Positions 35,949 to 43,804 of a DNA stretch of 64,000 nt are shown here, one piece after another (the stretch's first letter is position 1; each line of letters begins with the position of its first letter). The position numbers and the translations under genes were made by a program. The notes under the pieces are model-generated. The model was not told where the DNA came from and did no database searches. It saw only the letters and a list, made by a program, of their open reading frames with translations. The stretch is from NCBI RefSeq assembly GCF_051027545.1, contig NZ_CP194902.1:186001-250000 (forward strand), written 5' to 3'. Origin of the DNA: Methylocaldum sp002005105 (GTDB taxonomy: Bacteria > Pseudomonadota > Gammaproteobacteria > Methylococcales > Methylococcaceae).

Positions 35949-36122
35949 GCGGGTCGAGATTCGGATCGCTGTACGACGCTTACATTTTCCTTGTCGAGAA
36001 CAATCGCTTGAAAAATTCGTTACTTAAGAAACGAGCACCGATTCACCCAAGTTTTTCGTTCTCGTTCTGTTCCCACAAGCGCGTCCTCATGTCAGTTTTT
36101 TTTACAGTTTTTCCATATGGCC

Positions 36123-36138
36123 GTCGCTCATTAGCGAC
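36123..36138. promoter_or_regulatory. Short dyad upstream of the PEP-CTERM sigma-54 promoter
   Basis: GTCGCT-CATT-AGCGAC, a 6 bp inverted repeat, lies about 42 bp upstream of the sigma-54 promoter elements. The position would suit binding of an enhancer-binding protein such as PrsR, although 42 bp is nearer than usual. This is inference from position and symmetry only. Confidence 0.35.
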
Positions 36139-36179
36139 ATTAAAGCCCATGCCATTGAAAATTAACAAAAAAACAGTAT

Positions 36180-36195
36180 TGGCACCTCGGTTGCA
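36180..36195 (+). promoter_or_regulatory. Sigma-54 promoter of the PEP-CTERM gene
   Basis: TGGCACCTCGGTTGCA matches the -24/-12 consensus TGGCACG-N4-TTGCA at every defined position except one (C for G at position 7). GG and GC dinucleotides have exact spacing. Transcription would start near 36206, about 20-30 nt before the ATG codons at 36224 and 36236, which supports a late start for the gene. Confidence 0.88.
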
Positions 36196-36223
36196 TAATA
36201 CTTGCTGTAACAACAATAAAACG

Positions 36224-37054
36224 ATGAGTAACAGAATGCGTACACTGAAACGACTCGGTAAATTCGCTTTGGTTGGATTCTTTGCTTCATTTTTAGCGCC
36301 CATAGCTTCGGCGAACTATACCTGGGGACTCCCCAACAGTGGCATCACGACGACTAGCGGTGCTCCTGGCCTAGAGTGGTCAGCCTACGTAAATTCAAGC
36401 AACACCTACGGAAGCGGAAATCTCCGGACAGCAAACGTAGGCACCTATTCCGGAGGATTGGGCGTTTGTTCCGCCGGCGACTCAAGTTGCTCCACACCGG
36501 AACACGCGATGGACAATTACCGACGCATTGATTCGATAGTCTTCGCTTTCGATGCAGCCGTCGCACTGGACCAAATCACCATCGGATGGCCGAATTTTGG
36601 CAACACTAGCCAATGTGACATTGGCTATACTCAAATAACCTGCGACACGGATATCACGGTTCTGGCGTATACCGCAGATACGAGCGACACCGCTGTGTTG
36701 CCGAACCTAACCGGATACAACTATAGCAATCTAACCACGACCGGTGGGTGGTCCTTGGTTGACAACTACGCCAATTTACAAAAAGACCAGCCGACGAACA
36801 TCAACCCGACCGGCATCACCTCCAAATATTGGCTGGTCAGCGCCTACAATCCGAAAATTTCCTGCGGGCCTGGACAGACTTGTGGATTGACTACGAAAGA
36901 CGACTTCGTGAAGATCGCCTCGCTGCACGGCTTGATTCGCACTCCTCCCCCGACTTCGGGAAGCCCGGTTCCAGAGCCGGCGAGCCTCTTGTTGCTGGCA
37001 TGGGGCATTCCCCTGCTGAAAACTCGTCGCGGCAAGAAGACGCTAACTGCCTAA
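36224..37054 (+). CDS. PEP-CTERM sorting-domain exported protein
   Basis: Predicted surface or secreted protein processed by exosortase. I start at ATG 36224 (36236 is the alternative; both follow a sigma-54 promoter), about 276 residues. A signal peptide ends near APIASA-NYTW. The mature part is rich in Thr, Ser, Asn and Gly, contains several Cys (CSAGDSSC, SQCDIGY, ISCGPGQTCG), which could form disulfides, and matches no enzyme family I know. The C-terminus has the classical tripartite sorting signal: VPEPASLLLLAWGIP followed by a short basic tail KTRRGKK. The frame is open upstream to 36008 but that part precedes the promoter. PrsT lies immediately upstream, supporting the sorting-system assignment. 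Confidence 0.9.
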   Translation: MSNRMRTLKRLGKFALVGFFASFLAPIASANYTWGLPNSGITTTSGAPGLEWSAYVNSSNTYGSGNLRTANVGTYSGGLGVCSAGDSSCSTPEHAMDNYRRIDSIVFAFDAAVALDQITIGWPNFGNTSQCDIGYTQITCDTDITVLAYTADTSDTAVLPNLTGYNYSNLTTTGGWSLVDNYANLQKDQPTNINPTGITSKYWLVSAYNPKISCGPGQTCGLTTKDDFVKIASLHGLIRTPPPTSGSPVPEPASLLLLAWGIPLLKTRRGKKTLTA

Positions 37055-37096
37055 CTGAAGTGTTATCCATTGGTCCGCGCCGAGCCGCCACTCCAG

Positions 37097-37771
37097 TTAA
37101 AGTGCTGGCGGCGAGACGGGCCTTTCGCTTCTTCCTACGTGTTCAAACAAAGGAGCAAATTCCGAGGCAGCAAGGCAAGGATCGCCCACCCCGAATACCG
37201 ACTCGATCACCGCCAATAAATCCGCCCCGGCATGTACCAACTGGCCACCGTTCTCAGCCGTAATGCCGCCAATGGCCGCGATAGGAATGCTTAACTGCCG
37301 CTTGGCCAACGATAACGTTTCGAGGTGAGCGCAAGGCGCATCGGGCTTGGTCTTGGAAGGGAAAAACCGGCCAAAAGCGACATAGCTGGCACCGCCGGCT
37401 TCGGCCCGGACGGCGAGATCGACCGAATCGTAACAGGATACGCCGATGATGGCGTTCGGCCCCAGAACGTCCCGCGCTTCCGTCAACGACAGATCGTCCT
37501 TACCCACGTGCACCCCGTCGGCACCGACACGACGGGCAAGTTCCACATCATCATTGATAATCAACGGCACGCCGCCGTCGCGACAGACGGCCAAGAGACG
37601 CGCCGCCTCGCGTAGCGGATCGCGGGAGGCTTTCGCGCGGTACTGAACCACGGCAGCCCCGCCCCGAATGGCTGCCGCCACAGCCTCGGCCAAGGCTTGT
37701 TCATTCCGGTAAGCTTCTCGAGTGATGGCATAAAGCCCAGAGCGGGGAAACGGTAAGCGGATGTTATGCAT
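37097..37771 (-). CDS. thiE: Thiamine-phosphate synthase
   Basis: Couples HMP-pyrophosphate and thiazole phosphate to thiamine phosphate in the cytosol. The 224 residues form a TIM barrel with family landmarks GLYAITREAYRN, AAVVQYRAKA, LIINDDVELARRVGADGVHVGKDDLS, IGVSCYD, VAFGRFFPSKTK and IAAIGGITAENGG. The last segment holds phosphate-binding glycines. No TPP riboswitch is visible upstream. It follows the TauE-type gene on the same strand with a 147 nt gap containing a 20 bp palindrome, and converges with the PEP-CTERM gene. Confidence 0.96.
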   Translation of the reverse strand: MHNIRLPFPRSGLYAITREAYRNEQALAEAVAAAIRGGAAVVQYRAKASRDPLREAARLLAVCRDGGVPLIINDDVELARRVGADGVHVGKDDLSLTEARDVLGPNAIIGVSCYDSVDLAVRAEAGGASYVAFGRFFPSKTKPDAPCAHLETLSLAKRQLSIPIAAIGGITAENGGQLVHAGADLLAVIESVFGVGDPCLAASEFAPLFEHVGRSERPVSPPAL

Positions 37772-37818
37772 GTCCTGGTCGATCAGCCCTTAATGGGTAA
37801 ACTGGTGAATGGGCATTT

Positions 37819-37838
37819 GAGCGCCAAATTTGGCGCTC
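37819..37838. promoter_or_regulatory. Perfect 20 bp palindrome upstream of thiE
   Basis: GAGCGCCAAATTTGGCGCTC is fully self-complementary (10 bp half-sites). It lies 48 bp upstream of the thiE start and 81 bp after the TauE-type stop codon. With no T-run it is a poor terminator, so a repressor or regulator operator is possible; the binding protein is unknown. Confidence 0.5.
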
Positions 37839-37918
37839 TCAGAATCGCCGAACAATTCCGTGCCGGATGCCAATATTACCGAAATTGCATGCCAATCATC
37901 TTTATAGCGCTCAGCAAT

Positions 37919-38842
37919 TTACCGGGATTCAGCGTAAATGCTACTTTTTTTTTGATGCAGGCCTTGAGCATGAATCCATCGCCAAAGCCGTGCAATCGCA
38001 ACGATCCCCAGCATGGTGGCCATACCTAAAAAGAAATCGGGACGATTCAGAAGCGCTTCCCGAGTCTCTGCGATCAATTGGGGCGTCAGTTCTTTGTACA
38101 GGAGGTAGCAGGCGATCGCGATGACGAATACCGCAAAGATCCGCCGCAATGATTGTCCACTGACATGGCGAGAGAGCAGTCCGCCTAACACGCTGCCAAC
38201 GATTGCGACGCCGGTGACGATGGAAACCAATTCGAGATCGATACTGACGTGAGTAATATATCCGGCGAGGCCCGCAAACGATTTCATGGCGATGACCAAC
38301 AATGAGGTGCCGATAGCCGCGTGCATGGGCAATCCACCGAGCAAATTCAAGGCAGGCACGACCAAGAAGCCGCCGCCGGCACCCACCAATCCGGTGAGGA
38401 CACCAACCATGAGCCCGTCGAATATAATCGCCAGCAAAGGGAGATCGGCCGGACAAATCGGCTTAACCGCATCCGCTTCCACGTTGTTTTGCCGTCGCCC
38501 GCGCAACATCGCCAAAGCTGTGCCGAACATAATGGCAGCAAACAGCAACAGCAAAACGCCGCCCGGAACATAGGCCGCCAGCCGTCCGCCGCCATAGGCA
38601 CCCACCATGCCCGCGATGCCGAAGATCAGTCCGGTACGCCAGCAGACCCGCCCGTTGCGGGCGTGATTGACAACTGCGGCGAGGCTGGTGACGCCCACGA
38701 CGACTAGAGATGTAGCAATGGCTGTTTTAGGTTCGATATGGACCAAATAGACCAGCACCGGGACTGTGAGTATCGATCCGCCACCGCCGAGCAATCCCAG
38801 CAGCAAACCGATCACGAGCGATAAGATGACGACGAGGGTCAT
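37919..38842 (-). CDS. TauE/SafE-family membrane transporter (putative sulfite exporter)
   Basis: Integral membrane protein of 307 residues with about eight hydrophobic helices in two repeats. The ATG at 38842 has GAGGGAG 8 nt upstream; a TTG two codons earlier would be too close. Repeat signatures GLLLGLLGGGGSILTVPVLVYL and VGVLTGLVGAGGGFLVVPAL (each in the first helix of a half) are diagnostic of TauE/SafE (DUF81). It lies 90 nt downstream of the persulfide dioxygenase on the same strand. Persulfide dioxygenases release sulfite, so sulfite export is the natural inference for this pair, but the substrate is unproven. Confidence 0.92.
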   Translation of the reverse strand: MTLVVILSLVIGLLLGLLGGGGSILTVPVLVYLVHIEPKTAIATSLVVVGVTSLAAVVNHARNGRVCWRTGLIFGIAGMVGAYGGGRLAAYVPGGVLLLLFAAIMFGTALAMLRGRRQNNVEADAVKPICPADLPLLAIIFDGLMVGVLTGLVGAGGGFLVVPALNLLGGLPMHAAIGTSLLVIAMKSFAGLAGYITHVSIDLELVSIVTGVAIVGSVLGGLLSRHVSGQSLRRIFAVFVIAIACYLLYKELTPQLIAETREALLNRPDFFLGMATMLGIVAIARLWRWIHAQGLHQKKSSIYAESR

Positions 38843-38932
38843 GAGCAATCTCCCTCAAATACCGGATGACCCGACCTCTCAATTACGCACAGAGGCCGGG
38901 TTCCGGTAATGTTTCTCTGGCGAGCGAGCGTT

Positions 38933-39637
38933 TCAGCCGTGGCGTACGGCGAGTTCCCGGCCGCAGGCTTGGTTTGCCGGCAACGCCTGATCGATGTACT
39001 TCGGATACGGCAGGTCAAGTTTATTCATGATATCGATGAATTCCTCGCGACTCTTGCCGCCTCCCACGCGTGGATTTTTGGCCATCTCCTGTTTGATGGT
39101 AGAAACCGTGTTGCCGTTGTAGTCATGCCCCGGATAAACCAGAGTATCGGGCGACAGGGTGAACAGTTTCTTGATGATGCTGTCGTACAGCCGACCGGCA
39201 TCGCCCTGCTGAAAGTCGGTACGCCCGCAACCTCCGATGAACAACGCATCGCCGGTAAAAACCCGGTCGCCGACGACATAGCTTACGCAGCCGTTGGTGT
39301 GGCCGGGAGTGTGCCGCACCTCGATTTCGATGTCCCCTATCTGAAGCAGGATGCCGTCGGTCACCAGAAGATCGGCGCACATGGCGCCAGCGTCACGGTG
39401 CACGACGCTCTTGCTGCCCAAACGCTCGCGCAAAAGCCCGGAGCCCGTAATGTGGTCGGCATGGACATGAGTCTCCATCGTGTAGCGCAGATCAAGGTCG
39501 AGTTTTTTTATTAGGCCAATATAATTTTCGACCTCGGTCGCGACCGGATCGATCAGCAACGCGCGACGGGTCCGTTCGCAGGCGAGCAGATAGGTGTAGG
39601 TAAAGGTATCGGGTTCAAAAAGTTGTTTGAAGATCAT
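38933..39637 (-). CDS. Persulfide dioxygenase (ETHE1-like metallo-beta-lactamase fold)
   Basis: Non-heme iron enzyme oxidising glutathione persulfide to sulfite and GSH, part of sulfide detoxification. The 234 residues contain the metal-binding METHVHADHITGSG (about residues 54-67), HTPGHTNGCVSYV and VYPGHDYNG, plus the family-specific GGCGRTDFQQGD which separates persulfide dioxygenases from glyoxalase II. The ATG has AAAGGAGG 6 nt upstream. A sigma-54-type promoter lies 47-62 bp upstream, and a sigma-54 activator is transcribed divergently. Followed by a TauE-type transporter. No sulfide:quinone oxidoreductase gene is in the window. Confidence 0.94.
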   Translation of the reverse strand: MIFKQLFEPDTFTYTYLLACERTRRALLIDPVATEVENYIGLIKKLDLDLRYTMETHVHADHITGSGLLRERLGSKSVVHRDAGAMCADLLVTDGILLQIGDIEIEVRHTPGHTNGCVSYVVGDRVFTGDALFIGGCGRTDFQQGDAGRLYDSIIKKLFTLSPDTLVYPGHDYNGNTVSTIKQEMAKNPRVGGGKSREEFIDIMNKLDLPYPKYIDQALPANQACGRELAVRHG

Positions 39638-39683
39638 CGTAGCCTCCTTTGGATCAGGAATCCGCCAACTCTGACTGACTACT

Positions 39684-39699
39684 TACAAAGACCGTGCCT
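39684..39699 (-). promoter_or_regulatory. Putative sigma-54 promoter of the persulfide dioxygenase operon
   Basis: Read on the minus strand, AGGCACGGTCTTTGTA matches TGGCACG-N4-TTGCA at 10 of 12 defined positions (first base A, and T for C at position 15). The -24 GG and -12 G have correct spacing. Transcription would start near 39673, about 35 nt before the dioxygenase ATG. The weak -12 element (GT rather than GC) lowers certainty; the divergent sigma-54 activator raises it. A dyad CCC-GGCG-TTT-CGC-GGG near 39732-39747 could be part of an upstream activator site. Confidence 0.65.
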
Positions 39700-39869
39700 A
39701 CGCCGGAACAACCCTTCGCATCTACGGCGTGCCCGGCGTTTCGCGGGTTTTTACGACTCCTGGCCATGGCCCTACCTACCCGACGTTTCATTATACGTTT
39801 CGCGTGATACATTATGTGCAACAAAACACGTCGCTTGAAACACCCCCGAAACCTTTCAATCGCCTCATT

Positions 39870-41222
39870 GTGAGCCAGTTCTCTCCTTTTCTGAATCGTT
39901 GGTTGAGCACCGTTGGACCCGATAGAGCCGTATCGACTTTGGCCGAACTGATGGGCGGCGCCGTCTTCGTCGTTAACGCAAAAGGCGAAATTTTGCTATG
40001 GAGCCGTGGAGCAGAGCGCCTGCTCGGCTTTTCCAGCGAGCAAGTGCTGGGACAACCTTGTAGCTCTGCCATCCGTTGCCGAGATCGCGATGTTCGAAAT
40101 AGCATTGCCCAAGAAGGAAGGATCGACGGCGTTTCGATTGAACTCGATCATGCACAGGGCGGAACCGTCCGCGTCAAACGCTCGGCCCAAGCTTTCTTCG
40201 ACGCCCAAGGGCGTTTTGCGGGAGCGATCGAAATGCTTTGGCCGGCAGAGGCCGAGCCCAGAACGAAAAGCATCGGACTGCAAGCGGCGGATAAAGCGGA
40301 AGTCTTTCATGGCCTCATCACCCGCGATTCCGCCCTCAAGCAAGCCTTCCAAATCATCCGCAACGTCGCCCAGACCGAAGCAACGGTTTTGATCCGGGGC
40401 GAATCGGGCACCGGCAAGGAATTGGTCGCTCAAGCCCTGCACGAGGAAAGCCATCGCCGCAGTCATCCGTTCTTAGCCATCAACTGCGCCACGCTTAGCG
40501 CCAATCTGTTGGAAAGCGAGCTCTTCGGGCATGTCCGCGGCGCATTCACTGGCGCGATCAAGGATCACCAGGGACTGTTCAAACGCGCCGACGGCGGCAC
40601 GATTTTCCTCGATGAAGTCGCGGAACTCCCGCTGGAACTGCAAGCCAAGCTGCTGCGCGTACTCCAGGAGAAAACCTTTATCCCGGTGGGCGGCGATCAT
40701 CCGATCACCGTGGACGTGCGCATCGTCGCGGCCACCCACCGGTCGCTGCGCGAGGAAGTCAAGGCCGGACACTTCCGCGAGGATTTGATGTACCGCTTGC
40801 GCGTGGTCCCCATCTTTCTGCCGCCGCTGCGGGCACGGCGGCAGGACATCGGTCTTCTGTTGCAGCACTTCATCGACCAGCACAATCTTCACGGGCCGCG
40901 CCGTATCCAGAGCATCGAACCGGAAGCCATGCGGGTGCTTTTGGATCATCACTGGCCCGGCAACGTGCGCGAACTGCAAAATGTCGTGGAATACGCCTTT
41001 GCCGTGGGACGGGGCGACGTACTGCAGCTGGACGATCTGCCGCCCGAATTTCGAGAAGAGCCCCTATCGCCGACGGTCGCCGACTTGCCGGTAACGGAAA
41101 ACGAGGCCGATCGCATTCGCCGAGCCCTGGCATCCGCCCATGGCCATATCGACCGCGCTGCGCAATTGCTCGGCATGAGCCGAGCGACCTTTTGGAGAAA
41201 GCGGAAGAAGTACGGGCTGTGA
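39870..41222 (+). CDS. Sigma-54-dependent activator with PAS sensor domain, FisR-like
   Basis: Enhancer-binding protein. The reading frame opens at 39729, but those first 47 codons look like promoter DNA, so I prefer the GTG at 39870 (MSQFSPFLNRWL), about 450 residues; the start is not certain. N-terminal PAS (about 25-135) contains two Cys, 64 and 70 in this numbering (GQPCSSAIRCRD). The AAA+ domain (about 150-385) has Walker A GESGTGKE, GHVRGAFTGA with the intact sigma-54-contacting GAFTGA loop, and Walker B GGTIFLDEVAEL. A Fis-type helix-turn-helix closes the protein (RAAQLLGMSRATFWRKRKKYGL). Divergent to persulfide dioxygenase, it resembles FisR, which senses sulfane sulfur through cysteines in its sensor domain (established for Cupriavidus); the transfer to this protein is inference. 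Confidence 0.88.
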   Translation: MSQFSPFLNRWLSTVGPDRAVSTLAELMGGAVFVVNAKGEILLWSRGAERLLGFSSEQVLGQPCSSAIRCRDRDVRNSIAQEGRIDGVSIELDHAQGGTVRVKRSAQAFFDAQGRFAGAIEMLWPAEAEPRTKSIGLQAADKAEVFHGLITRDSALKQAFQIIRNVAQTEATVLIRGESGTGKELVAQALHEESHRRSHPFLAINCATLSANLLESELFGHVRGAFTGAIKDHQGLFKRADGGTIFLDEVAELPLELQAKLLRVLQEKTFIPVGGDHPITVDVRIVAATHRSLREEVKAGHFREDLMYRLRVVPIFLPPLRARRQDIGLLLQHFIDQHNLHGPRRIQSIEPEAMRVLLDHHWPGNVRELQNVVEYAFAVGRGDVLQLDDLPPEFREEPLSPTVADLPVTENEADRIRRALASAHGHIDRAAQLLGMSRATFWRKRKKYGL

Positions 41223-41534
41223 AAGAACTGCGATATCGTTGCCGTTACGAGCCGGCATCGGCGACGAACTCGATGACCGTCGCGCGTGTTTGGGGGATCG
41301 AACTCGGCCATGGACACGACAGCAGCTCCGCGATCAACGCGGGATTTCCCAGACGATCGCTGTTGGTCGCCTACTCTCACGGGACCGTCAGATCGGGATA
41401 GCAGAAAAATTCACCCGAGGTCATCCGAACCTTGACCTCTCGAAACGTTCGAAATCCGTAGCCTCACGCTGCGCGAGCTTCGCGACAACGTTATAATCTC
41501 GCCGTTTTTCTCTTCTTCACGCAACGGGAACATC
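41223..41534 (+). promoter_or_regulatory. 312 bp region upstream of argG with a -10 box
   Basis: A consensus TATAAT stands at 41492-41497, 38 nt before the argG ATG, without a good -35 hexamer. A small dyad CGCGA-GCT-TCGCG (41472-41484) occupies the spacer/-35 area and could be an operator. No match to an ARG box is clear. The rest contains no recognisable gene; short open frames lack ribosome binding sites. Confidence 0.5.
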
Positions 41535-42761
41535 ATGTCCAACCAGACTGTAAAAAAGGTCGCCCTCGCCTACTCCGGCGGGCTCGACACCTCTGTCATC
41601 CTCAAGTGGCTGCAGGAGACCTACGGCTGCGAAGTCGTCACCTTCACCGCGGACATCGGCCAGGGCGAGGAGTTGGAGCCCGCGCGTGCCAAAGCTCAGG
41701 CTCTCGGCATCAAAGAAATCTACATCGACGACCTCAAGGAGGAATTCGCCCGGGATTTCGTGTTCCCGATGTTCCGCGCCAATGCGATCTATGAAGGCGA
41801 ATACCTCTTGGGAACGTCGATTGCCCGACCCTTGATCGCCAAGCGTCTCATCGAAATCACCAACGAGACCGGGGCCGACGCCATCGCCCACGGCGCTACC
41901 GGTAAGGGCAACGATCAGGTCCGGTTCGAATTGGGCGCTTACGCGCTGCGGCCCGACATCAAGATCATCGCCCCTTGGCGGGAATGGGATCTGAATTCGC
42001 GCGAGAAGCTCCTGGCCTATGCCGAGCGGCACGGCATTCCGATCGAAATGAAACGTGGCAAGGCATCGCCTTATTCCATGGACGCCAACCTGCTGCACAT
42101 CTCCTACGAAGGCGGCATTCTCGAAGATCCATGGGCCGAACCCGAGGAAGACATGTGGCGCTGGACCGTGTCCCCGGAAAAAGCAGCGGACAAACCGACC
42201 TATATCGAGCTGAGTTACGAGCGCGGCGACATCGTAGCTATCAACGGCGAATCGCTCTCACCCGCACAAATCCTGGCGAAGCTCAACCAACTGGGCGGCG
42301 CTAACGGCGTCGGCCGCTTGGATATCGTCGAAAACCGGTACGTCGGCATGAAGTCCCGCGGCTGCTACGAAACACCGGGCGGCACCATCATGCTCAGAGC
42401 CCATCGCGCCATCGAATCCCTCACGCTGGACCGCGAAGTAGCACATCTGAAGGACGAACTGATGCCCCGCTATGCCAGCCTAATTTACAACGGCTACTGG
42501 TGGAGCCCGGAACGTCTGATGCTGCAAGAACTAATCGACGCCTCGCAGGCGGCAGTGAACGGCGAAGTCAGAGTGAAGCTTTACAAAGGCAATGTGACCG
42601 TCGTCGGCCGCAAGTCCGACAGCAACAGCCTGTTCGACATGAGCATCGCCACGTTCGAGGACGATCGCGGCGCGTACAACCAGAAAGACGCGGAAGGGTT
42701 CATCAAACTCAATGCCTTACGCATGCGGATTGCTGCGAAAAAAGGTCTGAAGTTCGTCTAA
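41535..42761 (+). CDS. argG: Argininosuccinate synthase
   Basis: ATP-dependent ligation of citrulline and aspartate in arginine synthesis. The 408 residues begin with the PP-loop VALAYSGGLDTSVILKWL (residues about 9-26), followed by VVTFTADIGQGEE, GTSIARPLIAKR, AHGATGKGNDQVRFE and the substrate-binding SPYSMDANLLHISYEGG. This is the type 1 (short, ubiquitous bacterial) form. It is monocistronic: promoter-like -10 upstream, strong hairpin terminator 6 nt after the stop, and converging with a sigma-54 activator gene. Confidence 0.98.
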   Translation: MSNQTVKKVALAYSGGLDTSVILKWLQETYGCEVVTFTADIGQGEELEPARAKAQALGIKEIYIDDLKEEFARDFVFPMFRANAIYEGEYLLGTSIARPLIAKRLIEITNETGADAIAHGATGKGNDQVRFELGAYALRPDIKIIAPWREWDLNSREKLLAYAERHGIPIEMKRGKASPYSMDANLLHISYEGGILEDPWAEPEEDMWRWTVSPEKAADKPTYIELSYERGDIVAINGESLSPAQILAKLNQLGGANGVGRLDIVENRYVGMKSRGCYETPGGTIMLRAHRAIESLTLDREVAHLKDELMPRYASLIYNGYWWSPERLMLQELIDASQAAVNGEVRVKLYKGNVTVVGRKSDSNSLFDMSIATFEDDRGAYNQKDAEGFIKLNALRMRIAAKKGLKFV

Positions 42762-42763
42762 AC

Positions 42764-42796
42764 GAAAAAAGCCCGTGGTCTTACCGCGGGCTTTAA
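42764..42796. terminator. Bidirectional terminator between argG and the sigma-54 activator
   Basis: AAAGCCCGTGG (42768-42778) pairs with CCGCGGGCTTT (42784-42794) in an 11 bp stem with one G-T pair and a 5 nt loop. On the minus strand it is followed by a run of six Ts; on the plus strand only by the TTT of the stem. It serves both converging genes. Confidence 0.9.
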
Positions 42797-42841
42797 GAAT
42801 TCCGTTGGGCGGGAGAGTGAGACCGCCCAGGAAAATGTCTC

Positions 42842-43783
42842 TTAGCTGATTCCGTATTTCTGCATGCGATAAAGCAAAGTATCCCGTGAGATTCCCAAAA
42901 GCCGGGCCGAGCGGCTGCGGTTGCCATTGGTCCGCGCCAAGGCCTGGCGAATCAGATCCATCTCGACTTTTTCCAGATCGATGCCCAGCTCAGGCAAGTC
43001 AAATACCGGCTTCTGCGACGGCACCCGATTGACGATCTCCAGAGGCAGATTACCCTCATCGATAGTCCGCCCGGCCAGCAGGATGGACAGTCGCTCGCAC
43101 ACATTGCGAAGTTCTCTGACGTTGCCAGGCCAGGAGTAAGTTGCAAGCCGGCTGAGAGCCGCCTTGCTGAACGAAGCCTCCGGAAGCTTATGCTCTTCGG
43201 CAAACTGCATCATAAAGTGCTGCAGCAGCAACTGGATGTCGCCCATGCGCTCGCGCAACGGCGGTATCTCGATCGGAACGACGTTGAGACGGTAATAGAG
43301 GTCTTTACGGAACTCTCCCCGCGCAATCTTTTCCTGAAGATTGGCATTGGTCGCGGCGATAATCCGGACGTCTACGTTCAACGTATGGGTTTCGCCGACC
43401 GGCTGAATCTCGCCGGTCTCGAGGAAACGCAGGAACTTCGCCTGCAGAGCCATGGGCAGAGAATCGACTTCGTCGAGGAATACGGTACCCCCGTCAGCGG
43501 CTTGAAGACGGCCGGTTTGGCCATTCACCGCACCGGTGAACGAGCCTTTGCGATGCCCGAACAATTCCGACTCGGCCAACGCCTCGGGAAGTGCGGCGCA
43601 ATTCAGCGTGATGAAAGGTTTATTTGCACGAGGACTATGTTCTTTCAAAGCATGCGCCAGCACCTCCTTGCCGGTACCGGTCTCTCCGACGACCAAAACA
43701 GTCACGTCGGTCGCGGCAATCATTCTGGCGCTGCGCAATAACGCCTCGAAATTCGGTGATTGGCCGATCAGCTTCTCAAACAT
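42842..43783 (-). CDS. Sigma-54-dependent activator lacking an N-terminal sensor domain
   Basis: Enhancer-binding protein reduced to AAA+ and DNA-binding domains. The 313 residues start directly in the AAA+ domain (FEKLIGQSPNFEALL), with Walker A GETGTGKE, the sigma-54 loop as GSFTGA rather than GAFTGA, Walker B GGTVFLDEVDSL and R-finger region, then a Fis-type helix-turn-helix NRSRSARLLGISRDTLLYRMQKYGI. GGAGGAGGG precedes the ATG. Without a receiver or ligand domain, its activity must be constitutive or governed by a partner protein, as PspF is by PspA. It begins 21 nt after the SafE-type membrane gene, which is a candidate partner. Target promoters are unknown. Confidence 0.93.
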   Translation of the reverse strand: MFEKLIGQSPNFEALLRSARMIAATDVTVLVVGETGTGKEVLAHALKEHSPRANKPFITLNCAALPEALAESELFGHRKGSFTGAVNGQTGRLQAADGGTVFLDEVDSLPMALQAKFLRFLETGEIQPVGETHTLNVDVRIIAATNANLQEKIARGEFRKDLYYRLNVVPIEIPPLRERMGDIQLLLQHFMMQFAEEHKLPEASFSKAALSRLATYSWPGNVRELRNVCERLSILLAGRTIDEGNLPLEIVNRVPSQKPVFDLPELGIDLEKVEMDLIRQALARTNGNRSRSARLLGISRDTLLYRMQKYGIS

Positions 43784-43804
43784 AATCTCACCCTCCTCCT
43801 TCTT

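Noticed and set aside
37772..37918. TPP riboswitch before thiE
   Set aside because: Only an isolated CTGAGA-like hexamer is present; the conserved thi-box core and second arm are missing.
39729..39869. N-terminal extension of the FisR-like activator
   Set aside because: Its translation resembles no sensor domain and the DNA lies in the divergent promoter region, so I place the start at 39870.
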